Positions 32,685-44,105 of a stretch of 64,000 nt of DNA are shown piece by piece; the stretch's first letter is position 1, and every line of letters starts with the position of its first letter. Origin of the DNA: Punica granatum (Eukaryota; Streptophyta; Magnoliopsida; Myrtales; Lythraceae); NCBI RefSeq assembly GCF_007655135.1, contig NC_045129.1, positions 20,930,274 to 20,994,273 on the forward strand, read 5' to 3'. A program made the position numbers and the translations under genes. Below the pieces are notes generated by a model. The model saw nothing but the letters and a program-made list of their open reading frames with translations, was not told where the DNA came from and ran no database searches.

Positions 32685-32965
32685 CTAGGTTGAAAACCTC
32701 TTTGAGGCGGCCTAGGCAAAAATTAGGGAATGAGAGGCACGGTTTAAAATCCCGCAAAGGGGAACCGTGGCAAAAGGAGAGCATGAATCAAAATCCTCGC
32801 TAGGCTGAAAACCCGAAAAGGGCGGTCTAGGCAAAAGTTAGAGGAATCGAGAGGTGCGATCAGACCCAATACGGATGATCGTAGCAAAAGGTGAGATCTA
32901 AATGAGAGAAATGTCAAACAAAACACCCCGTTAGGTCGTCACGCGTCTTGCGACCTAGGCAAAAA
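32685..32965 (+). ncRNA. Hairpin cluster after pol, element B (GCAAAA tails)
   Basis: Five stems, each followed immediately by GCAAAA: 32685-32715 (CTAGG/CCTAG outer, CCTC-TTT-GAGG inner); 32738-32769 (CACGGTT/AACCGTG); 32800-32830 (CTAGG/TCTAG outer, CCC-GAAAA-GGG inner); 32855-32883 (TGCGATCA/TGATCGTA); 32930-32958 (TTAGGTCG/CGACCTAG). Equivalent clusters occur in C and D with compensating changes. A functional RNA structure is inferred, not proven. Confidence 0.65.
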
Positions 32966-33635
32966 TTAGGGGACCTTCGGCAGCTCGACCACGAAATGAC
33001 AGCTACATTCAGCATGCAGCGGCAACAAATAGTGGTTTGACAGTCTTCGATGCAAGCAAACTCTCTTTTACTCTCAGAGCATGAGACACGTTTCGACATA
33101 CAGTCGAATCTTTGTATCCTTGATTTGGAGGATCCCAAAGAATCCCCCTATACCCTTATGCAAATTCTACAGGTCATGCCTGTTCTGTAAAAAGCCTTTC
33201 TTGTCAAATCACAAACCTAGCGGGATACGACCATCCCTTTAAATGGTCATCAAGTTCAAATCCCCAAAGCATTATTATTCAGACTTCTTTCTACATCTTC
33301 ATTATGGCTGTAGAGTAGAACTGACAACTACTGTTAGCTCCCATGGTTCTATATGCAGGAACGAAGATGTGAACCTCGGAAGAAGTCTTTCTTTGATGAA
33401 TGCATGTCTGCCTTATGCTAAGGACCACAACTAAAATCCAAGGAGAAGTCTTCAGGATAATACTCCATGCATTCAATCGCATCACAATCAGTTGGCAAAC
33501 AATGAAACATTCTGCCACTACATCGATTGCAACACGGACAAGCTCAATGACGGAGGAAGCACAATGATTCCTTCCACAGCTCACGCAACTCCCCAACGTT
33601 TGCATTTACTTTTTGCAATGCATCCCATGCAATTT
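32966..33635 (+). other. Middle 3' UTR of element B, no gene
   Basis: 32966-33150 is conserved with element C 12132-12310. From there to 33590 I see no coding frame or repeat. The last 45 bases already contain single copies of GCATTTACTTTTTGCA and AATTTACTTTTCTGC, words related to the spacer of the following array. Confidence 0.65.
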
Positions 33636-34180
33636 ACTTTTCTGCATTTCGGGTACGTCCCGACTACTTTTCCGCATTTTGGGTACGTCCCGACTACTTT
33701 CCCGCATTTCGGGTACGTCCCGACTACTTTTTCGCACTTCGGGTACGTCCCGACTACTTTTCTGCATTTCGGGTACGTCCCGACTACTTTTTCGCATTTC
33801 GGGTACGTCCCGACTACGTTTCCGCATTTCGGGTACGTCCCGACAACTTTTCCCGCATTTCGGGTACGTCCCGACTACTTTTCCGCATTTCGGGTACGTC
33901 CCGACTACTTTTCCGCATTTCGGGTACGTCCCGACTATTTTCCGCACTTCGGGTACGTCCCGACTACTTTACTGCATTTCGGGTACGTCCCGACTACTTT
34001 TCTGCATTTCGGGTACGTCCCGACTACTTTTCCGCACTTCGGGTACGTCCCGACTACTTTTTCGCATTTCGGGTACGTCCCGACTACTTTTCCGCATTTC
34101 GGGTACGTCCCGACTACTTTTCCTGCATTTCGGGCACGTCCCGACTACTTTCCTGCACTTCGGGTACGTCCCGACTACTT
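33636..34180 (+). repeat. 30-bp minisatellite in element B 3' UTR (about 18 copies)
   Basis: The unit is TTCCGCATTTCGGG followed by TACGTCCCGACTACTT, 30 bp, with few substitutions. TCGGG-TACGT-CCCGA forms a 5-bp hairpin in every unit. Because 30 is a multiple of three, long open frames run through it on both strands; they are artefacts. It occupies the same place as the 32-bp array of C, with an unrelated core. Confidence 0.95.
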
Positions 34181-34310
34181 ATCTGTTTAGCGGTCCATCC
34201 CCTCAGGTTCATCCTGGCTTTTACATTTCTGCATCAGGTATAACATCCTTACATATCCAAAGTAAGAGGGAGAAGACTGTTATCGGAAATTCCATGTCAA
34301 TCATTGCTAT

Positions 34311-34397
34311 CAAATTGGGGTGCTTCTGAAGTCTTTGGCTGCATCCTCTACTCGAGCATGCAGTCAAAGAGGGGCAAGCTGTCAGCACCCCATTTTG
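34311..34397 (+). promoter_or_regulatory. PPT and two-tier inverted repeat at 3' LTR junction, element B
   Basis: Inner stem CTTTGGCTGCAT (34333-34344) / ATGCAGTCAAAG (34358-34369), loop CCTCTACTCGAGC. The PPT AAAGAGGGGCAAGC (34366-34379) begins in the stem. The outer arm CAAATTGGGGTGCT (34311-34324) is complementary at 13 of 14 bases to LTR bases 34384-34397. The PPT primes plus-strand DNA. Confidence 0.75.
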
Positions 34398-35978
34398 GCT
34401 CACCTTTCCAAACGATGATATCAGCAATGATCCAAGCCACAACCTGAGCAGAATACAGAAAAACGACTTAACAGAGCAGAAAATCACTATTCATCCTCAA
34501 GTCGGCAAAATCGGGCAAATGACACAGGCATATGACAGAAGGACTCCAGGGGTCACCAAAGGGTAATAGAGTGACTAGAGAGCTCAGCAATATCCAAAAC
34601 CGGCATTTTCAGTATATCACACGGACAGTTCTATTTTCCGATAGTTCGCTCGATCATCGGAAGACAGCCAATATTGGACCCCAAAAATCCACTCCAATGC
34701 CAAACAGATGAAAAGTGTCCCCAAAGGCATTTTGCAAATCATCTGCTCTATACAGAACAACTTTCTGTATACAGACAACTTTTCAGTGGAAGTCCAAAAA
34801 TGCCGGTTTCTCGAAGAAAAGTTAATTCCAAATATCAGATGCGGCCATGCCCCTCAATCATACAGAGCACGAGCAATGCTTCATATTGTCTTTTAGAAGC
34901 CATACAGACACTCTGAATGACTTCCGAATGACAAAACGGGCATACCCTTCTTCGGAAGAGCGTAACCGGAGACTGGTCTGATGGAATTACGGCAAACGAA
35001 GTTCACACTACATTGCCCTGAAAACTCCAGCGGACATTCGCAATTGGGCAAAACAGACAGCAAAACCCTTCATGGTTTCCCGAGTAACCTCCGAGGGGCA
35101 CAAAAGACCATTTTCACTGAAAATTCATATCCGGAGGTCCTCTTTGGGGAAACTTGACGCCGGATGCTTACCTTACACAATGCTAGCCTTCTCAAGGCTC
35201 AATGTGGAATTGTCGGAATGAATCACACAACTCATCTAGACCCCTCGAGCAGTGCTTTAAGGGTCTCAGATGCACTTTTCATATCCTTAGAGGCCCAATC
35301 TCAGCAAACAGAGATCGCAGTAATCTCCGGATCGCCCAAGAAACTCAGAAAGCAATCTGAGAAATCCAGTTTCGGCCTCCTAGGACATCTCCGGCTCCAT
35401 ATTTGTATTTACCGGCTTAAGGGACAAGGGCCCACGTAATTTGACAATTTATGTCAAAATGACCGACGTGGGATGCAGATACAAGATATGCTGTCAGAAG
35501 TGGGTAACCTCACTCTGAATGCATAAAAGGAGCAAAACCGGCTTCCAAGCCTCATACAGACATTTGGCAATTTCTCACGGAAAATGCCAATCTCGGACTC
35601 ATTAAATCCATTTCCTCGCGTATATCGATAATTCGACGTTCAATTCAAACCACGAACTTCGAATGCTCGATCAATCGAGACCCGAGCTTTTTCCTGGTTT
35701 CTTCTCTTCGGTCGTGGGACCCACGGGCTATTCAAGATGAGTCACCCTTTACTCTAGAAGCTTCTTCTTCTTCTTCAATGCAAGAAGCCAACTTGCACTC
35801 TTGCTTGAAAATATCCAAGAGTTTGAAGACAACACTCAAGCCTCCATCAATGCTCATCAATGCTCATCAATGTCTTATCTCTTCTTCATTAATGCAATGG
35901 AAGAGGATGAGGCTTGATAGTTTCTAAGCATGGGGGTTAAGAGCACTTGCTTTTGCTAATTGTGTCATTAGCTTTGCC

Positions 35979-35985
35979 TATAAAT
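35979..35985 (+). promoter_or_regulatory. Putative TATA box of B 3' LTR
   Basis: TATAAAT, identical in context to 19819-19825. From here transcription would run out into element D sequence. Confidence 0.5.
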
Positions 35986-36346
35986 GGCCCAAAAGTGATT
36001 AAGATAATCACTTCTCCTCTTACACACTCTCTCCAACCTTTCTCTTTCAAGAAATGCTCTCAAACTCCATAGCCATGAACACTCAAGAACCAGAAAACTT
36101 CAGCACTTAGAAGGAAGAGAAAAGAAAACCGAAAAGATCAAAAGAGAGCCTTGAGTTCTTAAGTCGGAAGCCGATGTTCATCATCCCGACTTAAGCTCAA
36201 AATTTCTCAAACTTCATATCCCACTCATTTTGGACCCATGGAGTTCATTGGTGAAATTGGTTTTTCCATTTGAAGTCTTTAAATTATTGTTTTAGGTCAA
36301 ATAGTGCATTTCGGGTGAAATCGCTACTCTCGGGTGAATAGTGACC

Positions 36347-36490
36347 CGCCAGCGCCAGCCGCGCGCACGCCCGCGCCCGCCCGCGCGCACGCCCGCGCAC
36401 GCCCGCGCCCCGCGCACGCCCGCGCGCCCCGCGCGCACGCCTGCATGTCCGCGCTCCTGCCCGCACCCCGCGCACGCCGCGCGCCTCCCG
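36347..36490 (+). repeat. GC-rich low-complexity tract in B 3' LTR (144 bp)
   Basis: Counterpart of 20187-20367, shorter by 37 bp, and rearranged within otherwise about 99% identical LTRs. Confidence 0.85.
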
Positions 36491-38998
36491 TGCATTCCAG
36501 CCGCATTCCCGTGCACCTAGCTCCCCGAACGTGCATCCTTTGCACCCGAGCATCCTTCCAAGCGTTCAACCGAGTCACCCGACTCTCGAACACTTCCCCG
36601 ACTCTTTCCTCGTATCCCGAGGCTAGGTAATTACTCTTGACTTAGAGGAGTTAGGGCTTTTTATATTTTTGCATGGCTATGGAGTACTATGGTATTTTAT
36701 GCATACTTAACTTGCAAGACTTAACTTTTATGCAATTTTATGTTATATTATGCATGTGTATTACCTTATAACTTGCTAGCATGTCGGAAAAAGGTTTGGA
36801 TTGTTGTTTGGAAGACCATCCCGACCCGGAAATGGCAAGTGAGCTCACGGCCAAGTCTCTAAATGGGATGGCCGAGACTTGAGTTGCTCTTTTCGGGTTA
36901 AGATTGGTCTCCTTAGCCCGATCCAAGTTATTTTCCGAGTTTATTTTGTTGTTCTTGCATGCATGAAGCCGGTATTATTTTATCGATTCCTTAAATAACA
37001 TGTTTGTGAATGTTTGCATGTTTAAATGAGTTAATCAAATCATGGTAATACCGGCTTTTGTCAAAACGTGTTATTCATGATGTTTGATGTTTGAGCATGC
37101 GAAAAATGATTAAACCAAGACAAGGAAATTCTTTGTGATTTGAATCGAGCCATGAGAGTATTCGGCCATCTTTGACAAGGTGAAGCCGAGGGCTTCTTGG
37201 CCCTTTTTGGATCAAGAATGATTTCCTTATTTCGAGTTTAATTCATTTCTAGGATTGTACGAAAGTGTAATTTCGATATTTCCACGATTCTCAAGTTAAA
37301 ACATCGATTACATGTCTTTTCAAAACAAAACATGCATGGATTCGGGTATCGTTGACTCATTCGGGTCCATTCGGTTACGAGGGTAGTTTCGGTCATTGGA
37401 CCAAATATTCTCGATCCTTACGGATTCGTGTTGGTCGCCGAATCACGAATCGTTTTCACAATTAATGCATTCGGCACAATAACCTTAAGCATTAATTCCA
37501 CGAACGGGTTAATCGGGACGTTCACACGGTTAATTCATTCCATTTAAATAACTTTGCACGAATTGGACATTAATTTGTAACTCGCGTCGACGAATTACAA
37601 AACGGTGTTAATGCCCTTTTCAAAACCCTCATACTTTCAAATCCTTATTGTGTTGTTCTCCTTTTCTGAAAACAAATTTTCAAAACAAGGGCAAGAACAT
37701 CATTTCGTGATTCGCCGACATCCTAGCGCAGTTTAAGATGTCAGTTGGGTATTCTGTATCAAAATACAGTTATCGGACTAATCATTTCACTCGACTTAAC
37801 CAAATCCTAGAAAATGGTTAGGCGGAACTCTAGGTTCCAAATCTAGAGTCAAAATACAAGTTTGGATCAATTCAGTGGTAATTCAGTGTCACAACACCGA
37901 ATCACTATAAAAGCAATCTACACACATGATATTCGATTCTCTTTTCCAAATTTCCAACAAAAGCAGAATACTAAAACATTGGCACGTGTTTGATTGCTTA
38001 GCATATGGCATTTGCTTGCAAAAACACTTTTGGATTAATAAACTTGTTAATCCACGTACATTCGGTAAATACAAAACACCTTGTCTGTTATTAACATGTT
38101 GCGTGTTATCTTTCCGCACTTGTTTGCCATACGGGTCGAGCTTGATCCCTAGGCCGAATAATATTAGGCTTCAACACCCTAATCATCGAGCACAGGGCTC
38201 AACGCCCTAATCAACACTCACAGGGTCCAACGCCCTATTCAGTGAGAGCGTCCATTGAATTTCAGTTCTTCGGTCTTTTTCCCTAAACTCACGGTGAGTT
38301 AGAGTGGAATAATAACCGAACGCGAGTCCACTGGAATTCGGCCATTTGTAATTTGTATTTATTGTTTTCGAGAGCAGTGTAAGGATTTTATTTTGTACAT
38401 TTATTCTGTAAGAATTCCAGTCAGTGAGCGAACGGTCCGAGAGTCGAATTAATCGAATCGGTCTAATGCTTGCCCAGATACAAGTAAATCCAAGAACTCG
38501 CGGTTCCGGTTCACGCAGGGATTCAACCTCCATGGTTCGATGAACTGTAACGCAAGATTGTGAACCAATTCCCCGACACACGGGTTTACTTCTCTCTCAG
38601 CTTCTCCACCGACATCGTTTAATTCATCGAAGTTACGGTGTCAAAACGTGTGAGCCGAGTGCAGCCTAATTCATGCGGTAAATAAAACAAAAATGCAAGC
38701 CTAGCAAACCAGAGTACCGAAAGGGCGTGCGGGATATAGGCCCGCACGTAACATGAACCCCCGAACACGGATTTTCCGGTTTCGCACAGATCAATGCCTT
38801 AACGACAAACTAGGTGTTCCATACCCCTAGACTCGGGTAACTTATCCGCCCTCGACCTACGGGTCGTAAAATGATAAGTGGCGACTCCTTCTCTCACGCG
38901 TGTCCGTCACGCGTCCCCACGGGAGGACACTCCCAAGTCGCGCGATCCGAAAGCGCGCAATGCGGGCCCCGACGAGAGTCCACATTCGGGTCCGTACA

Positions 38999-39003
38999 CT
39001 GTT
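38999..39003. repeat. Target site duplication CTGTT, right of element B
   Basis: Matches 18215-18219. Joining the flanks restores continuous D LTR sequence. Confidence 0.95.
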
Positions 39004-40980
39004 CACCCGAGAGAACCACCCAACTTTGGCCGGCTTGAACCGGTGGCTCCGGTTGGCTTTTTGAACTGGCCCGACTTGTGGCACCTCCCAAGAGAGTGCT
39101 TGTGACGTCTATGGGTGACTCGGGACGTGCGGGGACCTGCGCTAACCCGAAAAGCAAGAAAATCGGTAAGTACCAAAAACTGTCTTTTTTTCAATTCGGT
39201 TTTGGTTTTCTTGTTTTGGATGAGTTTTAAAGCTTTGTTTGAGGTCTCCTTCCTCTGGGATGATCCTTAGGAAGTGTATAAGGGTTTTCTAGAGTTAGAT
39301 TTTCAAGAAAGGTCCGGTTTAAAAATCGGCACGGGACAGAACCCGGACTGCCCACTGAACCGGCCTCTGCGCCTGTTTCTGTTTTGGTCCGGTTCGGGCA
39401 GCTAGGAGCCTCAAACGACATATCTAACACCACCACTGGACTCGTGAGTCGAAAGCATATGGGATATGTGTTTAGTTCAAGGTTTGGGCTAGGTCGGGTG
39501 GATGGTCGCCGAAAAACGGTTTGTTTTCCGGCAATTTTCTTGGGATTCTGGTGGCTTCTTTTTGGTGAACGACCAGGGATTTTTGAGAGGCTCTTTTAGG
39601 AGTATTTTGGCTGTGTAATGGCTGAATGCAATGTTGTCTTGAATGAAGAATACCCATGGGTATTTATAGAGGAGGATTAAGGGTCATTTTGCAAAATTGA
39701 GCGGATTTAAGTGCAATTAGCCTTGCAAATTGCCATGGCCGGTGCAAGAGGGGTCCAATGAGGTGTTAGATCTGATCCAAATTGATTGGCAATGGGTTGG
39801 CATGAGTTGAATTTGAATTGGCATGGAAGAGCATGCAAGTTGCTCATTTCGGCCATGAGAGGGAATGGTGGGCGATTCCGGCTCCGGTTTGAAGCGATTC
39901 CGAGTTCCGTAGCTCGAGTTACGGCAAAATCGACGATGTTCGAAAAAATACCGAATCAAATGAGCCCACTATTGACCTCTTTGTCCTCTTGGAAGTGCTT
40001 GGATTGTCTCATGGGAATATTTGACTTGTCTTGAGTGATCACGTGACTCGAGGAATAAATTCGGGACATCCGTGGTGCGGTTTTACGTGCATTATACATT
40101 TTTGCACCGAATGCTCACTGAATGTTCGCTGAATGATCAATGTGCACGTAAAATGAATCGAATGTTTCCGGCGCTTAGTCAGCGGTTTGCACGCTATTCT
40201 GCTCCTTTTGCATGTTCTGCATTTTATTCGGGCCGAGTGACTATTCTGCCCCTACCCAAGGGTCGAGGGTTGACTTTGCTTATTCTGGTCAAACAGAATT
40301 GAATTGGCCATTTCTGTCTGCAGATCCCGCATCTACGCTCTGTGCCGGTCGTTTTGGCATATTTTGCCGTTTTTGCAGGACGGTGGGCCCAGGGACCTTT
40401 TTCTGATGCCAAATGACCATTTTTCCCTTGCTAAATAGAGGAAATGACCATTTTGCCCCTAGGAGGTAAATGACCATTTTGCCCCTGAATGGGTAATTTG
40501 CACTTCAGTGGGAATTATGGGGATATTTGACGTGCCGAAGATATCTGCATCCTCTGTTCTGTCAAACTAAGCCTTGCTCTGTCTGTTAAGCCCGTGCATT
40601 TGGACTGTTCCCGGCTTTTTGCTTGAGCCTTATGGTCGATTCCCTGAATGCGCTCGGGATAGGCTTCTGATTTGTGCCTGTGTTTTCTGATGTGCCCGGT
40701 CTTCACTGAATGCTCTGTTTCGTTGAGAGTGAGCCCCAATTTGCCCTCTGTATGAGTGCTTGAATCCCTCTGGCAATTGGTGGGAGATGTGAATCGTGTG
40801 TCTGATGAACTTAAACTTTCTTTGATTCGATGTATCTCCTTTCAGTGACTGTTTGTCCTTGCTTGCCATGGCTCCTTTTGGGTATTCAGGACCTTGTCCT
40901 ATTGTGCATGCGAGGCCTATGACCGGAGTTGCTGTTGCTGCTCTGTCTGGGAGCCGATGAGCCAAAATGGGGTGCTGACA
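39004..40980 (-). repeat. 3' LTR of element D, proximal segment
   Basis: Its start, complementary to CCAAAATGGGGTGCTGACA at 40962-40980, lies next to the PPT at 40981. The TATA motif is at 39661-39668. It was interrupted by B within the sequence CTCTCGGGTGAAC(AG); homologous sequence (CTCTCGGGTGAATAG) occurs in B's own LTR before the GC tract. The GC tract itself is absent here. Confidence 0.85.
39661..39668 (-). promoter_or_regulatory. Putative TATA box of D LTR
   Basis: TATAAATA on the minus strand (CTCTATAAATACCC), about 1.3 kb into the LTR, matching the relative position in the other LTRs. Confidence 0.55.
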
Positions 40981-41048
40981 GCTTGCTCCTCTTTGGTTGC
41001 ATGCTCGAGTAGAGGATGTAACCAAAGACTATAAGAAGCACCTATTTT
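40965..41048 (-). promoter_or_regulatory. PPT and two-tier inverted repeat at 3' LTR junction, element D
   Basis: In plus coordinates: the inner stem CTTTGGTTGCAT (40991-41002) / ATGTAACCAAAG (41016-41027) encloses GCTCGAGTAGAGG. The PPT complement GCTTGCTCCTCTTT is at 40981-40994. The outer arm near 41036-41048 (AGCACCTATTTTGGCTC) is complementary to the LTR start, which reads GAGCCAAAATGGGGTGCT on the plus strand. Confidence 0.72.
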
Positions 41049-41300
41049 GGCTCCAGCGACCATTGTAATGCCATTCTTACGTCCTCTTTTCGTCCTCAAA
41101 CTTGCCTGGTTGTCACGCCTGAGAATGGTGTGCGCGAATGATGCTTACCTTTGGTAAAGATGCCTACATAAAGAAGAGTGCGAGAGTGAGAATGTACAGC
41201 ATAAATAAGAGGTGCGTTGCGTAATTGAAAGTGCGATGTATAATTGGAAGTGCATTGTATAACTGAAAAGCGCATTGCATAATCAAAAGTGCTTTGCATA

Positions 41301-42020
41301 ATTGAAAGGTGCATTGCGGAGACGGAGATGTGCACTGCATTCCGGAGCAGGGGCACGCTAATTGAAATGTGCATTGCTGAAATGAAAATGTGCACTGTAT
41401 CCCGGAGGAGGCGCACGCTAATTGAAAAGTGCATTGCGGACATGAAAATGTGCACTACATTCCAGAGAAGGCGCACGCTAATTGAAAAGTGCATTGCTGA
41501 AATGAAAATGTGCACTGCATCCCGGAGGAGGTGCACGCTAATTGAAAAGTGCATTGCGGAAATGAAAATATGCACTGCATCCCGGAGGAGGTGCACGCTA
41601 ATTGAAAAGTGCGTTGCGGAAATGAAAATGTGCACTGCATCCCGGAGGAGGTGCACGCTAATTGAAAAGTGCGTTGCGGAAATGAAAATGTGCACTGCAT
41701 CCCGGAGGAGTTGCACGCTAATTGAAAAGTGCGTTGCGGAAATGAAAATGTGCACTGCATCCCGGAGGAGTTGCACGCTAATTGAAAAGTGCGTTGCGGA
41801 AATGAAAATGTGCACTGCATCCCGGAGGAGGTGTACGCTAATTGAAAAGTGCATTGCCGAAATGAAAATGTGCACTGCATCTCGGAGGAGGTGCACGCTA
41901 ATTGAAAAGGGCGTTGCGGAAATGAAATGTGCACTGCATCCCGGAGGGGGTGCATGCTAATTGAAAAGCGCGTTGCGGAAATGAAAATGTGCACTGCATC
42001 CCGGGGAAGGTGCACGATAA
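41301..42020 (-). repeat. 60-bp minisatellite in element D 3' UTR (12 copies)
   Basis: The plus-strand unit contains GCACGCTAATTGAAAAGTGC, ATTGCGGAAATGAAAATG and TGCACTGCATCCCGGAGGAG, period 60, with few substitutions in the middle copies and decayed ends. Two GTGCAC words in adjoining parts can pair as a 6-bp stem. Frames of 220-266 codons on both strands arise from the period and are not genes. Confidence 0.95.
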
Positions 42021-42779
42021 TTGTAAAGTGCATAATTGAAAAGCAGTTGCATGTTTTGTGCTTGCAGCGGATGATGCTGAGATTGGATGTTTTGCGGCTT
42101 GTTGCAAGATTGCAGTGCGTTTGTTGCGAGCAGTTCAGCAGTTTTGGCCTAGGGACTTGCATGGGAGAGGATCGTGCGTGTGCGTCAATTCAAGTATGCG
42201 AAGACACTTGCCTGCAGACAATACCAGAGCAAAAGGTCAGTACTAGGTATGTCGAGTGCTAGAAATGTGCGACATTGATTTGCTTGGCGTCAAGTCTTGT
42301 AAGGCAATGCATAATTGAGAAGAGGTTGCATGATTGAAAAGCAGTTGCATAATTGAAAAGCAGTGCATAATTGAGAAGCAGTGCAGAAGCAGAGCATAAA
42401 AAGCGAGTGCAAGAAGTAAAATGCAAGGATTGAGAGATTGCACAGAGCGCGAACAAAATGGCTGCAATTTGCTTTTCATCGAGCTGATGAGTAGTGGACA
42501 GTGCTGTTGGGCATTTGCTATTTGCCGTGCGGTTGTGCTGCACTGAAAAAGGGGTCCTTGCCAAATGATTTGGTTCGAGTGCTGCCTTGTGGGCTTTCTG
42601 CTCTGGTTGAGATTGCTATCCGTTGCTTATTTTGCTGGGGCCGGCCATAGACTTGGTGAGGATGCCCCTACCAACCTTGGGTGCTCCGGATGCTTTTGAA
42701 TGTGGCTGTAGGATAATGCTGTTGTGGACTAGGTCAACCCTTGCACTGCGACTCGCCTTGTTAGAGGGAAAGTGAGAAC
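42021..42779 (-). other. D 3' UTR beside the 60-bp array
   Basis: Irregular repeats of TGCATAATTGAAAAGCAGT-type words (42290-42400), probably a decayed array edge. Otherwise nothing recognisable. Confidence 0.5.
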
Positions 42780-43230
42780 TATGGGTACTTGCTGTTGCGG
42801 TAACTGCTTGTTGATCTGCCTAAAACTGGCTTTGCACTGGGGTATTTGCTCGCTCATTGAATAAAGGCTTATTTTGCTGCTAGAGCGGTTGCTCGTAAAT
42901 CTGCCTGAAGCCTCTTTCGCTGCTTAGGCGTCGCTTACTGGTCCATAGGAAGTCGATCTCGCCGCTGGGGTAGTTGCTTGTTGCTCAACTAGGAGTTGGG
43001 CTCGCCGCTGGGACGTTTGCGTGGTGATCTGCTGGGGGAGTTGACTTTGCCACAGGATTGGTTGCTTGCTACTCTTGCTGGAAGCTGGTCACGCCGTTGG
43101 GGCGATTGCTTGCTAGGGATGCCCCCGGTCTCGCCACTGAGGCGGTTGCTTGCTTAGTTTGTTGAGGCAATTGCTCATTGCTTCACATGGTGCGATAGCT
43201 CATTGCTCAACCTGGGGCGATTGCTTGTGA
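42780..43230 (-). repeat. Degenerate tandem repeat, period about 43-45 bp
   Basis: Recurring CTCGCCGCTGGGG, CACGCCGTTGGGGCG and CTCGCCACTGAGGCG, each followed by a TTGCTTGCT-type word. At least five recognisable copies, much more diverged than the other arrays, so probably older. Confidence 0.5.
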
Positions 43231-43330
43231 TGCGAGACCCGTGCTTCATATAGGATCGCCTACGTACCTCATTGGATAGGGGATCAGAGTCTGCCGTAGT
43301 TCTTGCCGTGCGGTACCTGTAATCCTGGCA
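43231..43330 (-). other. Conserved UTR motif of Tat-type elements
   Basis: Contains ATAGGATCGCCTACGTACCT and GGGGATCAGAGTCTGCCGTA. From memory, similar GCCTACGTA...ATCAGAGTC words are common in plant Tat/Ogre non-coding regions. Recollection only. Confidence 0.4.
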
Positions 43331-44105
43331 TCAATCGTAAATCATATGAGAAATACTAATACAAGATAGACTCAAGTGGGCATAAAAGGTTGTTGCAACA
43401 CAGATCTTCAGTTTCGGGTCGCCTGAGCAACCCGTGAAGAATTTTACTTCGACAGTGCGAGTGGGTCCTTCTTTCAGAGGCCTAGATATAAGGCCTTCAG
43501 GGCTCCCGTTAGCCATGCATAGGCATATCAAGACTTCCCCGACGATGCCCCAGCAGTTCTATTGTTTGTTCGACACGCCCGTCAACTTTGGACCCTTATC
43601 ATTCGGATGCCGTAGGGCGACTGCATTTGCAACTCGTTTGGGGGTTTCGGTTCAGATTTGGTCAGACTCGATCTGACCATTTCCAAAGCGTTATGACTAG
43701 ACCCCCGCAGAGGAATGTCTGGGATTTTGGCTCTGTGGTAGCCTGTTAAAAGGTGGCTGTGACCCATTTGGAGGTATGCAAAGACAAAGAGAAAAGAAAA
43801 AGCTTGGGAAGCACATTGCCCCAAGCTAAAAGGATACACGGGTTCACGCCTACAGCGAGATGTACCCCCATTTTCCTTTGTCACTCTGTTGTATAGATTG
43901 TACCGAACTGCTTGAACAGCGTGTTCAGTTGCCCACTATGCTTGAGGAAAGTTCCCTCTTGGACAGTTGAATGGTATTGGGGAGCCGATCGAGGATCGTG
44001 TTGAAATAGATAACCTGGCTACTTCCCTTGGGGATGCCTTGTCGGCACGATGTGTGAGAGACTAGGGGGCAATTTTATCTATCTCTCATTTTGCTCTCCT
44101 TTTGC
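43331..44105 (-). other. D 3' UTR, unrecognised
   Basis: No motif, repeat or coding frame that I can support. Confidence 0.5.

Larger units (their letters stand above)
18220..38998 (+). mobile_element. Element B: complete Tat/Ogre-type LTR retrotransposon (20,779 bp)
   Basis: TGTCAG...GTACA LTRs at both ends, tRNA-Arg PBS, ORF1, gag-pro, intron, RT-RH-aRNH-INT, 3' UTR minisatellite, PPT, and a perfect 5-bp target duplication. It is inserted in the 3' LTR of element D. The LTR pair differs by roughly 40 substitutions plus small indels by eye (about 1%), pointing to a recent insertion. The large reading frames are open; only ORF1 is frameshifted. Confidence 0.96.
34380..38998 (+). repeat. 3' LTR of element B (4619 bp)
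   Basis: Same ends and landmarks as the 5' LTR, with about 40 substitutions, several 1-4 bp indels and a 37-bp shorter GC tract. It ends GGGTCCGTACA and is followed by CTGTT. Confidence 0.96.

Noticed and set aside
33492..34329. Open frames of 232 and 238 codons with a 10-residue period
   Set aside because: Produced by the 30-bp minisatellite in B's 3' UTR; period divisible by three and several frames open together.
18220..38998. Possibility that B is two solo LTRs or a chimera rather than one insertion
   Set aside because: Matching CTGTT on both sides, PBS and PPT in the right places and complete internal genes support one insertion.
41096..41960. Open frames of 266 and 223 codons on both strands
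   Set aside because: Translation of the 60-bp minisatellite; overlapping on both strands with no family signal.
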